21,312 nt of DNA from Planctomycetota bacterium. Its GTDB lineage: Bacteria; Planctomycetota; B15-G4; JADJEK01. The position numbers were made by a program, and so were the translations under genes. The stretch is taken from positions 1-21,312 of the forward strand of contig JAEUIB010000845.1 of NCBI GenBank assembly GCA_016795255.1, read 5' to 3'. Positions 6,610 through 14,471 of this stretch are shown here, piece after piece. Each line of letters begins with the position of its first letter. Position 1 is the stretch's first letter. The notes under the pieces are model-generated. The model had not been told where the DNA came from and searched no databases. It saw nothing but the letters and a program-made list of their open reading frames with translations.

Positions 6610-8658
6610 TCAGACCAACATCGGGGCCGCGATGATCGACACGACGCTCATCAGCTTGATGAGGATGTTGATCGCCGGACCGGCCGTGTCCTTGAAGGGG
6701 TCACCGACCGTGTCGCCGACGACCGCGGCCTTGTGCGCGTCCGAGCCCTTGCCGCCGTGCTCACCGCCTTCGATGTACTTCTTGGCGTTGTCCCACGCGC
6801 CGCCGGCGTTCGCCATGAAGATGGCGACCAGCACGCCCGTGACCGTCGCGCCCGCGAGCGCGCCGCCGAGAGCCGCGAGGCCGAGGAGCTTGCCGATCAG
6901 CACCGGCGCGAGGACCGCGAGCACGCCCGGCACGATCATTTCCTTGATCGCACCCTGGGTCGAGATCGCGACGCACTTGCCGTACTCCGGCTCCGCCGTG
7001 CCCTGCATCAGGCCGGGGATCGATTTGAACTGGCGACGGACCTCTTCGATCATCGCGTTCGCCGCGCGGCCGACGGCCAGCATCGCCATCGACGCGAACA
7101 GGAACGGCAGCATGCCGCCGATCAGCAGGCCGGCGACGACGTCGGCGTTGGTCAGCGACAGCGCCTTCATGTCGAGGTGCGACACGACGAGGAACGACTG
7201 GAACAGCGCCAGCGCGGTCAGCGCGGCCGAACCGATCGCGAAGCCCTTGCCGATCGCCGCCGTCGTGTTGCCGGCCGCGTCCAGCGAGTCGGTGCGCTTG
7301 CGGACCGACGGATCCTGGTGCGTCATCTCGGCGATGCCGCCCGCGTTGTCGGCCACCGGGCCGTACGCGTCGACGCCGAGCGAAATGCCGAGCGTCGACA
7401 GCATGCCGACCGCGGCGATCGACACGCCGTAGATGCCGGCGAGCTTGTACGACAGCAGCGTCGCCAGCGCGATCAGCACGAGCGGCGCCCACGTCGACGC
7501 CATGCCCGTCGCCAGGCCCTGGATCAGGTTCGTCGCCGAACCGGTCAGCGACTGACGCGCGATCTCGCGCACCGGCTTGCGGGCCGTCGTCGTGTAGTGC
7601 TCGGTGATGATGCCGACCAAGACGCCGAGCACGAGGCCCGAGATCACGGCGAGGTAGACACCCCACTTCGTCCAGCCGCCTTCGAAGCCGGCTGTGGTGC
7701 CCGCGGACTTCAGGATCGTGTCGTCGAGGAACGCGCACGCGATCGCGGCGCCGACGGCGAACACGGCCGAAGCGACCCACAGACCCTTGTGCAGCGCTTG
7801 TCCGAGCTTCGTCTCGTCTTCGGTGTAGACGAACTTGCGGCCGAACATCGAACCGAGGGTGCCGATCGCGCACAGGATGATCGGCAGGATGATCAGGTAC
7901 GAGTTCTGCGCGGGGTCCGCCTTCGCCTCGTGGATCAGATCCATGCCGAGGACCATCGTCGCGATGATCGCGCCGACGTACGACTCGAACAGGTCCGCGC
8001 CCATGCCCGCGACGTCGCCGACGTTGTCGCCGACGTTGTCCGCGATGACGGCCGGGTTGCGCGGATCGTCCTCGGGGATGCCCGCCTCGACCTTGCCGAC
8101 GAGGTCGGCGCCGACGTCCGCGGCCTTCGTGTAGATGCCGCCGCCGACGCGCGCGAACAGCGCGATCGACGACGCGCCGAACGAGTAGCCGAAGATGACG
8201 CTCGGGTTCTCCGAGTGGAACCAATAGAAGACGCAGACCCCGGCGAGGCCGAGGCCGACGACCGTCAGGCCCATCACCATGCCCGACTGGAACGCGATGC
8301 GCAGCGCCGCGCCGAGACCCGTCTTCGCCGCTTCGGTCGTACGGACGGCCGAGCGCGTCGCGGTGTGCATGCCGAAGTAGCCGGCGATCGCGGACAGCGC
8401 GCCACCGGTGACGAACGCGATCGCGGTCGCTTTCTGGTCGTTCCAGATCAGCACGAGCGCGACCAGCGCGAGGAAGCCGGCGAGCACCTTGTATTCGGTG
8501 ACGAGGAACGCCTTCGCGCCCTGCTGGATGTAGCCGGCGATCCGCTTCATGTTCGCGTCGCCATCCGACTTCTGCATGATGTCGGTGAACAACAGGAACG
8601 CATAACCGACGGCGGCCAGTGAGACCACGAATGCGACGATGGACAACGTGATGGACAT
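6610..8658 (-). CDS. hppA: K+-dependent membrane-bound pyrophosphatase, probably Na+-pumping
   Basis: 682 residues, ATG at 8658, the first codon that gives the normal hydrophobic N-terminus (MSITLSIVAF). It hydrolyses pyrophosphate and exports Na+ or H+ across the membrane. Seen: GGGIYTKAADVGADLVGKVE (from 172), the paired acidic motif DNVGDNVGD (207-215), GADLFESYVG (D222, E225), DAYGPVADNAGGI, GNTTAAIGKG (464-472) and the closing GDTVGDPFKDTAGP. The Ala-467/Gly-470 pair, in place of the Lys/Thr of K+-independent enzymes, places it in the K+-dependent group. The glutamate three residues after D222 is in the place seen in the Thermotoga Na+-pumping enzyme rather than the plant H+ pump. About 15-16 membrane helices are expected. 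Cotranscribed with rsfS. Confidence 0.96.
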   Translation of the reverse strand: MSITLSIVAFVVSLAAVGYAFLLFTDIMQKSDGDANMKRIAGYIQQGAKAFLVTEYKVLAGFLALVALVLIWNDQKATAIAFVTGGALSAIAGYFGMHTATRSAVRTTEAAKTGLGAALRIAFQSGMVMGLTVVGLGLAGVCVFYWFHSENPSVIFGYSFGASSIALFARVGGGIYTKAADVGADLVGKVEAGIPEDDPRNPAVIADNVGDNVGDVAGMGADLFESYVGAIIATMVLGMDLIHEAKADPAQNSYLIILPIILCAIGTLGSMFGRKFVYTEDETKLGQALHKGLWVASAVFAVGAAIACAFLDDTILKSAGTTAGFEGGWTKWGVYLAVISGLVLGVLVGIITEHYTTTARKPVREIARQSLTGSATNLIQGLATGMASTWAPLVLIALATLLSYKLAGIYGVSIAAVGMLSTLGISLGVDAYGPVADNAGGIAEMTHQDPSVRKRTDSLDAAGNTTAAIGKGFAIGSAALTALALFQSFLVVSHLDMKALSLTNADVVAGLLIGGMLPFLFASMAMLAVGRAANAMIEEVRRQFKSIPGLMQGTAEPEYGKCVAISTQGAIKEMIVPGVLAVLAPVLIGKLLGLAALGGALAGATVTGVLVAIFMANAGGAWDNAKKYIEGGEHGGKGSDAHKAAVVGDTVGDPFKDTAGPAINILIKLMSVVSIIAAPMLV

Positions 8659-8973
8659 GACGGGGGACCCGGGTTTCGAGGGGGGATCGAACGAACGGTG
8701 TGGGGGCCGCGTGTCGGGCGACCCGGACGAAAAAAGGCGGGGCAGCTTATCCCTGACCCCGAGGGGCGGCAAGGGAGTTGACCGCGATTCATTCGGAACG
8801 CGGACGGCGCCGACTTGAATCGCCGGCCGGCGGCCGACCCGAAGTGCGGAGGCTCCCCCGACCGAGGACGCCCCGGGCTGGTGCGGCAGGGTTCGAGGAG
8901 ATCGGGCGCCGCTTGAGACGGCGATCCGGGCGCGAATCCAACGTCTGGACGCCGGTCGGGCTCAGAAAACTGC
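8659..8973 (-). other. 315-nt gap upstream of hppA (leader region)
   Basis: I see no credible gene here. The segment follows the glycosyltransferase-like gene and precedes hppA on the same strand. It holds the terminator-like hairpin at 8730-8761. On the minus strand TTGCCG (8767-8772) and GATAAG (8746-8751), 15 nt apart, make a weak candidate promoter that overlaps the hairpin. No good Shine-Dalgarno sequence precedes the hppA ATG. I recognised no known riboswitch in 8762-8973, though I could not fold it. Confidence 0.5.
8730..8761 (-). terminator. Terminator-like hairpin with U6 tract in the glycosyltransferase/hppA gap
   Basis: On the minus strand CGGGG, a bulged T, CAG, a 7-nt loop, CTG and CCCCG form an 8-bp stem with one bulge, followed after CC by six Ts (8730-8735 on the + strand are AAAAAA). 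This is a standard intrinsic terminator layout. It ends about 70 nt before the hppA ATG, so it either ends the transcript from the upstream gene with a 210-nt trailer or acts as an attenuator in the hppA leader. Confidence 0.6.
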
Positions 8974-10551
8974 CTACTGCAATTTGAGGAGCACCGTCGT
9001 CCCCACCTCGTCGTCCGTTCGGAAGACCTCGGTCGCTCCCAGCTCCTGCCCATAAAGGAGGGCGTCGGCGGCGGTCAGCGCGAGGATGTGCGTCGCCCCG
9101 TGCACTCTTTGGACGCGGCGCACGACGTCGGCGAGCATCCCGGGTCCGAGCTGCGGCGCCTGGACGACGCGCGTCGTCAGGCCCGCTTCGCGCAGGTGGA
9201 TCGCGAGTTCGATGTCGGCGACGACGCATTCGGCCTGGAGCGCCGCGATCCCGATGGCGGCCGACCCGAGCTGTTGCTGCTTCGCGCGATCCGCGATCTC
9301 ACCGCCCCGCTGTCCGGTCGCGTCGCGGGCGAGGATGCCGTCGTCGTAGGTCGTGAAGGTCACCGACGCGACGGCGAGCACCGCCTGCAGCGCGAGGAAC
9401 GGAACGACCGCGAGCGCGATCCAACCGCCCCGCCGACCCCGCAGTTGGTCGATCGCGCTGACCGCGAGCAGGATCACAGGGAAGAACCACGGGATCAGGT
9501 ACCGGAACTTGCAGAGCGGCCACGCCAGCATCACCGCGAGGTGGGCGCAGACGACCAGCGCGAGTAGCCGACGCTCGAGCAGCCCGTACGTCGACGCATC
9601 GCGGCGCGGGCGCAGCGCGAACCACGCTCCGACGATCGACAGCGGCGCCAGCGTCGCCAGCCAGAACGCGCTCTGCTCGGCGACGAACCTCGCGTTGCCC
9701 TTGGCGATCACGAGCCACGCCTTCACCAGCGCCGCCAGCGCGGGCTTCGTCAGCGTCACCAGCGTCGTGCCGTTCCACTCGGCCAACGTCGCGACGTAAC
9801 CGAGCTTGGCCTTCAGGTAGAGCGGGTTCACGGAGAACGTCGGTTCGCCGAACACGACGACGTTGCGGATCCACCACGGGGCGGCGACGACGACGAACCC
9901 GAACACGACCGCGGCGACCGCACGCGGCCACGAGCCCGGCACGGCCAGCCGTCGACGCTCGACGAACAGCCCGACGCACAGCACGGCGACGAGCGGCAGC
10001 GCCTGGTAGTTCGTCAAGTAGGCCAGCCCGGCGAGGGCCCCCGCGATCGCGCTCGCACGCACGGTCCGCGCCGACAACGCGGTGATCGCCGCCAGCGTCA
10101 GCGTGCCGTGCAGCGTGTACACCGACCCGTTGCCGGCGAAGTCGGCCAGCGCGAACGACGCGCCGACGAGCGCGGTCGCGAGCCACGGATCGACGTCGAC
10201 GAGGATCCTCCGCGCGAGCCGGTGCGTCAGCACGAGCCCGAGGAATCCCGCGATCAGCGACACGACTTGCAGCGCGAAGTAGGGGTCGCCGCCGATCGGG
10301 AACGCCGCGCCCAGCACGATCGACAACGGCGGGTGCTGGTCGAGCGGATAGCCGCCGCCGATCGACTCACGCGGATAGAGCTCGATCGAGCGTTCGAGCG
10401 GGGTCGTGAAGCCGCGGCCGTCCCACAGCGCGCCCAACGTCAATGCGTCGAGATGCACGTCCCCGTGGGGCACGTCGTTCGCCAGGACCGCGAACACGCG
10501 AGCCGCCACACCCAGCGCGACGAGACCGATCCACCAAGGCCGAAGACGCAT
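8974..10551 (-). CDS. Polytopic membrane glycosyltransferase-like protein (GT-C type, ArnT/PMT-like)
   Basis: 525 residues, ATG at 10551. The first hydrophobic helix (8-25) is followed by an acidic loop NDVPHGDVHLDALT (D26, D31, D35), which is where GT-C enzymes carry their catalytic acidic residues. Around ten further hydrophobic segments follow, including FVVVAAPWWIRNVVVFGEP, a hallmark-like stretch in the dolichyl-phosphate-mannosyltransferase/ArnT superfamily. The last 130 residues are a soluble domain with alternating strands and helices. Such enzymes move a sugar from a lipid-phosphate donor to a lipid or protein on the outer face of the membrane. Donor and acceptor cannot be told. It is divergent from the secreted protein at 10777 and lies upstream of hppA on the same strand, without evidence of a shared function. 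Confidence 0.75.
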   Translation of the reverse strand: MRLRPWWIGLVALGVAARVFAVLANDVPHGDVHLDALTLGALWDGRGFTTPLERSIELYPRESIGGGYPLDQHPPLSIVLGAAFPIGGDPYFALQVVSLIAGFLGLVLTHRLARRILVDVDPWLATALVGASFALADFAGNGSVYTLHGTLTLAAITALSARTVRASAIAGALAGLAYLTNYQALPLVAVLCVGLFVERRRLAVPGSWPRAVAAVVFGFVVVAAPWWIRNVVVFGEPTFSVNPLYLKAKLGYVATLAEWNGTTLVTLTKPALAALVKAWLVIAKGNARFVAEQSAFWLATLAPLSIVGAWFALRPRRDASTYGLLERRLLALVVCAHLAVMLAWPLCKFRYLIPWFFPVILLAVSAIDQLRGRRGGWIALAVVPFLALQAVLAVASVTFTTYDDGILARDATGQRGGEIADRAKQQQLGSAAIGIAALQAECVVADIELAIHLREAGLTTRVVQAPQLGPGMLADVVRRVQRVHGATHILALTAADALLYGQELGATEVFRTDDEVGTTVLLKLQ

Positions 10552-10776
10552 GCGGCGCAGACCATACCGTCTCGCAGCACCACGTGCCGTCCGCGCACGG
10601 CAAGAGTTCGGTCTTTCGCGGCCCGCTCCGGAAGTTCACGCAACAGTCGCCCCCTCGCGATTCCGATCCTCTCCCCGCCGCGTCGTGCGGCGACGTTCGC
10701 GACCTCCGCGAACTCGTCGAGCGTCTCGGCCCCCTCCAACTTCGCACCTTCGATCGAGCACCACCGGAGACTCCTC
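10552..10776. promoter_or_regulatory. 225-nt divergent promoter region
   Basis: This gap separates the start of the glycosyltransferase-like gene (minus) from the start of the secreted protein gene (plus), so it should hold both promoters. GGAGA at 10766-10770 is the ribosome binding site that supports the ATG at 10777. A 6-bp hairpin, CGCCGC/GCGGCG with a 5-nt loop, lies at 10676-10692. I see no convincing sigma-70 boxes. Confidence 0.4.
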
Positions 10777-11640
10777 ATGCGCACTGCCCGTCTGGTCGCG
10801 ATGGCGACCCTCGCCGTCTTGAGTTCGGGCGCCGTCGCGTCCGCGAACGTGCCCCTCGAACCGATCTCGGCCGCGAAAGCGACGAAGGCCCTGCGCGACG
10901 CGAAGCGGGTCCACCTGCTCGAGATGCGCAACGCGATGCAGGAGCCGACCGCGGCGTTCTTCGACGCCGTCGAGCTGTACGAAGACGTCGTCGACGAGGG
11001 CTCGTCGACGTTCGTCGACTTCCAGGACGTCGTGACCGCGTACGACACGATGCAAGAAGCGGTCCGCGAGGCGATGGACACCGCGTGGTCGGAGTTCCAC
11101 GTCGACGCGTCGGCGGCGCTGCAGGCGTACGCGGAAGGCGACGACTACGACGGGACCTACCCGTCCGCGTTCTACAGCGGCACCGGCGGACCGCTCGACC
11201 AGTTCTACGACGGCGCGCAGAAGGTCCTCGCGAAGCAGGTCGAGCGCGTCGAGCGCCGCATCGCGCGGATGGCGAAGCGCGTGAAGGGCGACGGGATCTC
11301 GATCCAGTACTTCGTCGCCGCGCCGGGCGAACTGCGCCGCGCGAGCCTCACCGACATCACGTTCGACGCCGCGCCGTACCCGCCGTTCGGGATCGACGGC
11401 CTGTTCGCGTTCAGCACCGAGGCCGGCGGCGACGGCACGATGATGGCGTGCGGCTGCGTCGGCGCCGCGGTCGGCGACATCGAGGTCGAGGTCGACGGCG
11501 ACACCGAGGTCCTGCTGTCCCCGCCGGCCGGCGAGCGCTGGTCGCTGCTGTCGATCGCGGGCGACCTCGAGCCGAACAATTACCTGCTGACGGCGGCCCA
11601 CGGCGACGTCACGGTCAGCATCGCGATCGGGGTGCGCTGA
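10777..11640 (+). CDS. Secreted protein of unknown function
   Basis: 287 residues, ATG at 10777 with GGAGA upstream. I do not recognise the family. Residues 1-23 form a clear Sec signal, MRTARLVAMATLAVLSSG followed by AVASA, with cleavage predicted before N24. Residues 30-170 look helical: acidic and aromatic-rich stretches such as FFDAVELYEDVVDEG, then a basic helix VERVERRIARMAKRVK. After about 190 the chain looks beta-rich, with PYPPFGIDGLF, a CGC pair (225-227), GDIEVEVDGDTEV and DVTVSIAIGV at the end. The C-terminal half could be a small beta-sandwich of the kind found in exported Planctomycete proteins (inference). It stands alone between a divergent gene and a strong hairpin, so it is probably monocistronic. 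Confidence 0.75.
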   Translation: MRTARLVAMATLAVLSSGAVASANVPLEPISAAKATKALRDAKRVHLLEMRNAMQEPTAAFFDAVELYEDVVDEGSSTFVDFQDVVTAYDTMQEAVREAMDTAWSEFHVDASAALQAYAEGDDYDGTYPSAFYSGTGGPLDQFYDGAQKVLAKQVERVERRIARMAKRVKGDGISIQYFVAAPGELRRASLTDITFDAAPYPPFGIDGLFAFSTEAGGDGTMMACGCVGAAVGDIEVEVDGDTEVLLSPPAGERWSLLSIAGDLEPNNYLLTAAHGDVTVSIAIGVR

Positions 11641-11878
11641 CCCCCTCGCCGAAGGTCCGAACCATCGGCCGGTCACGACCCGGCCGGCGGGCGAGGTCCG
11701 ATGCGACCTCACCGCCGGGCGGGTCGTTCCGCGTTCGGAAGGCGCCCCCGACCCGAACTTCGATCTCGTGCGTGCCGACCGTGGAACGTCGTCCCCGATT
11801 GGCTACGCTCCCCGCCCTCTGGTCGAACGCCAGATCGAGCCGCGGCACGACTCCGCGACCGATTCCACCGGAGCGGAC
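11641..11878 (+). other. 238-nt intergenic region before the hybrid kinase
   Basis: This gap holds the strong hairpin at 11684-11718, a smaller 7-bp CGGCCGG/CCGGCCG hairpin just before it (about 11666-11686), and the ribosome binding site GGAG before the ATG at 11879. An in-frame GTG at 11768 could extend the kinase by 37 codons, but the GGAG favours 11879. The kinase promoter should lie after the hairpin; I could not place it. Confidence 0.45.
11684..11718 (+). terminator. Strong GC hairpin after the secreted protein gene
   Basis: CCGGCGG (11684-11690) pairs with CCGCCGG (11712-11718), and GAGGTC (11693-11698) pairs with GACCTC (11705-11710), with a 2/1 internal loop and a 6-nt apical loop: 13 base pairs in all. 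No T-tract follows, so it may be a terminator of the kind common in GC-rich genomes, a transcript-end stabiliser, or a leader structure of the kinase mRNA. Confidence 0.5.
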
Positions 11879-14410
11879 ATGAGCAGGGGCAGAAAGAAGC
11901 AACCGGCGCCCGCGAAGCGTCGTCGGCTTGCAGCGAAGCCTCGGGTGTCGGCCGGACCGAAGCGGAAGCCGGCCGATCGATCCTCGTCGCAGAACGCGTC
12001 GACGTCGAAGCGAGCACCGAAGAAGCCCGCGGACTCCGCTCCGCTGCGCACGGTGCGCATCCCGCGCGAGCTCGAGCCGAAGTTCAAGACCGCGGAGGCG
12101 TTCGTCCGCCGCTTGTTCGCCGCGTTCCGCCACGATCCGACGCACGCCGAATTGAGTCTCTCCGGCGAGCGCTACGTGCTCGTGCGCGCCGCATCGCTGT
12201 CGGTGGAGTTCTTCGACGTCGTCGCGTCGCTGTACGGCGATCGCGGCGAAGTCGAAGCGCAGGGCGTCGCGGCGAACCTGCTGTTCGACCTGTCGCACAC
12301 GATCGGCAAGGCCGATGCGGCGAGTTTCCACGAGCGGCTCGGGGTCGTCGATCCGATCGATCGACTCGCCGCCGGACCGGTCCACTTCGCATTCGCCGGT
12401 TGGGCGACGGTCGACGTCCTGCCCGGATCGAATCCGATCCCGGGCGACGACTTCCTGCTGCTCTACGAACACCGCGACTCGTTCGAGGCGGACGCGTGGA
12501 TCCGCAGCCGCCGCGCGACGGCGACGCCGGTTTGCATCATGAACGCCGGCTACTCGTCGGGATGGTGCGAGCAGAGCTTCGGCATCCCGCTGGTCGCCGT
12601 CGAGATCACCTGTCGCGCGCGAGGCGACCGCGCGTGCAGCTTCGTGATGGCGCCGCCGGATCGGATCGAGCACCACCTCGCTCGATCGACCAAGACTCCG
12701 CGCCAGGGTCGGCGCCGCGATGCGCAGCCACGTCCATTGGACGTCCCGGAGTTCTTCCGGCGCAAGCGGACGGAAGAGCAACTCCGTGGCGCCAACGCCG
12801 CGCTCGAGTCGCGTGTGGCCGAACGCACCGCGGAACTCTCGGCGCTGACGAAGCGCCTCGAAGAGACCGTCGCGCTGAATCGCGCGTTCATGCACTCGTC
12901 GCCGATCGGGCTCGGCGTGCTCGATCCCGGCCTGTGCTTCGTGTTCGTCAACGAAGCGCTCGCGGCGCTGCTCGGCGGCCCGGCCTCCTCGTTCGTCGGT
13001 CGACCGGTTGCCGAAGTCGTGCCGTCGTTGTGGCCGACGATCGAACCGCTGTTGAAGCGCGCGATGGCGGCCGACATCCCGACCGTGCATCACGAGATCA
13101 CCGGCGAGACCGCGCGCGACCCCGGCGTCGTGCGGCACTGGTCGACCGCGTGTTTCCCGATCCGCACGCACGACGGCCAACTCGTCGGCGTCGGCGTCAC
13201 GGCGACCGAGAGCACCGAGAGCCGCCGCGCCGACTCCGAACGCCGCCGCATGCTCGCGCAGGCGCTGCATGCGCAGAAGCTCGAGAGCATCGGCTACCTC
13301 GCCGGCGGCGTCGCGCACGACTTCAACAACCTGCTGCTCGGCATCCTCGGCAGCGCGAACCTCGCGCTGCTCGATCTGCCCGCCGATTCGCCGGTCCGCG
13401 AGCACCTCGAGACCATCGAACAAGCGGGGATGCGCGCGGCCGATCTGACGCGACAACTCCTCGCGTACGCCGGGCGCGGTCGGTTCGTCCAGGAGCGCAT
13501 CGAGCTGTCGAGCCTGTGCCGCGAGATGGTCGCGTTGCTCGAGGCCGCGATCCCGCATCGCGTGAAGCTCGCGTTCGAGTTGTCGGAGTCGTCGACGCTG
13601 GTGCTCGGGGACGGCGCGCAATTGCGCCAGATCGTCATCAGCCTGGTGACGAACGCGGCCGAAGCGTGCCGCGAACGCAGCGGGACGATCCGCATCGCGA
13701 CCGGCGCGACGAACGTCTCCCGCACTCAGCTCGACCGCCTGTACCTCGGCGCCGACATCGAGCCCGGTCGATTCGCGTACCTCGAGATCGAGGACGACGG
13801 CATCGGCATGGACGACGCCGTCCTGTCGCGCGCGTTCGAACCGTTCTTCTCGACGAAGCCGTCGGCGCGCGGACTCGGACTCGCCGCGGTCGAAGGCATC
13901 GTGCGCGGCCACTCCGGCGCGATCGACCTGCACAGCACGATCGGTCGCGGCACGACGATCCGCGTGTTCTTCCCGAGTCTCGACGAGGCGTCGACGCAGG
14001 CCCCCGATCACGACAACCTCGAGGTCAGCGCCGATCGCTGGCAGGGCTCGGGACGCATCCTCGTCGTCGACGACGAAGCGGACGTCCGGCGCGTCGCGTC
14101 CGGGCTACTGACGCGGTTCGGGTTCGACGTCGTCACCGCCCGCGACGGCGACGAAGCGATCGAACTGTTGCGACGGCCGGGGCCGGCGTTCGCGGCGATC
14201 CTGCTCGATTTCTCGATGCCGGGACGCACGGCCGACGAAACGCTCGCGGAGATCCGCCGCCTGCTCCCGTCGCTGCCGGTCCTGCTGTCGAGCGGCTACG
14301 ACGACGATCGCGTGCTCGGGGTCGCCGAACGCTTCCCCCACACGATGGCCCTGCCGAAGCCGTACCGGCCGGCGACGCTGCGCAATGCGCTGCGTCAGAT
14401 GCTGCGGTAG
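11879..14410 (+). CDS. Hybrid histidine kinase: basic tail, V4R sensor, PAS, HisKA/HATPase, receiver
   Basis: 843 residues, ATG at 11879 behind GGAG. Residues 1-55 are rich in Lys, Arg, Ala and Pro, like a histone-H1 tail. Residues about 60-262 are a V4R domain with NAGYSSGWCEQSFGIPLVAVE and cysteines 219, 245 and 253 plus E242. A coiled coil (295-330) leads to a PAS-like domain (335-445). The kinase core has the H-box GGVAHDFNNLL (H480), N-box TNAAEA (N592), G1 DDGIGMDD (639-646) and G2 RGLGLAA (664-670). The receiver has acidic D731/D732, phosphoacceptor D777 in LLDFSMPG and K827. No membrane segment is seen, so it is a cytoplasmic sensor. V4R domains bind small molecules such as phenols in XylR/DmpR/MopR. 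The kinase group is the AHDFNNL hybrid type. No separate response regulator lies nearby, so its partner is unknown. Confidence 0.9.
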   Translation: MSRGRKKQPAPAKRRRLAAKPRVSAGPKRKPADRSSSQNASTSKRAPKKPADSAPLRTVRIPRELEPKFKTAEAFVRRLFAAFRHDPTHAELSLSGERYVLVRAASLSVEFFDVVASLYGDRGEVEAQGVAANLLFDLSHTIGKADAASFHERLGVVDPIDRLAAGPVHFAFAGWATVDVLPGSNPIPGDDFLLLYEHRDSFEADAWIRSRRATATPVCIMNAGYSSGWCEQSFGIPLVAVEITCRARGDRACSFVMAPPDRIEHHLARSTKTPRQGRRRDAQPRPLDVPEFFRRKRTEEQLRGANAALESRVAERTAELSALTKRLEETVALNRAFMHSSPIGLGVLDPGLCFVFVNEALAALLGGPASSFVGRPVAEVVPSLWPTIEPLLKRAMAADIPTVHHEITGETARDPGVVRHWSTACFPIRTHDGQLVGVGVTATESTESRRADSERRRMLAQALHAQKLESIGYLAGGVAHDFNNLLLGILGSANLALLDLPADSPVREHLETIEQAGMRAADLTRQLLAYAGRGRFVQERIELSSLCREMVALLEAAIPHRVKLAFELSESSTLVLGDGAQLRQIVISLVTNAAEACRERSGTIRIATGATNVSRTQLDRLYLGADIEPGRFAYLEIEDDGIGMDDAVLSRAFEPFFSTKPSARGLGLAAVEGIVRGHSGAIDLHSTIGRGTTIRVFFPSLDEASTQAPDHDNLEVSADRWQGSGRILVVDDEADVRRVASGLLTRFGFDVVTARDGDEAIELLRRPGPAFAAILLDFSMPGRTADETLAEIRRLLPSLPVLLSSGYDDDRVLGVAERFPHTMALPKPYRPATLRNALRQMLR

Positions 14411-14471
14411 ACGTTCAAGGCGCGGCGTTCGCGCGCATCGGACGCGGTGCCGTCGCACGATCGTCGGTCCC

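Noticed and set aside
6529..8622. A 697-codon plus-strand frame antisense to hppA
   Set aside because: Composition of repeated Arg, Asp and Ala with no fold; the minus strand encodes an unmistakable pyrophosphatase.
8778..8987. A 69-codon plus-strand frame in the gap before hppA
   Set aside because: No ribosome binding site, Arg-rich shadow composition and no hydrophobic or structured segment.
10108..10776. A longer form of the secreted protein starting 223 codons upstream
   Set aside because: The extension is antisense to the glycosyltransferase-like gene and Arg-rich; the signal peptide and GGAGA place the start at 10777.
14411..14471. Possible terminator between the convergent hybrid kinase and Ser/Thr kinase genes
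   Set aside because: Only short GC-rich complementarities without a stable stem or T-tract; not enough for a call.
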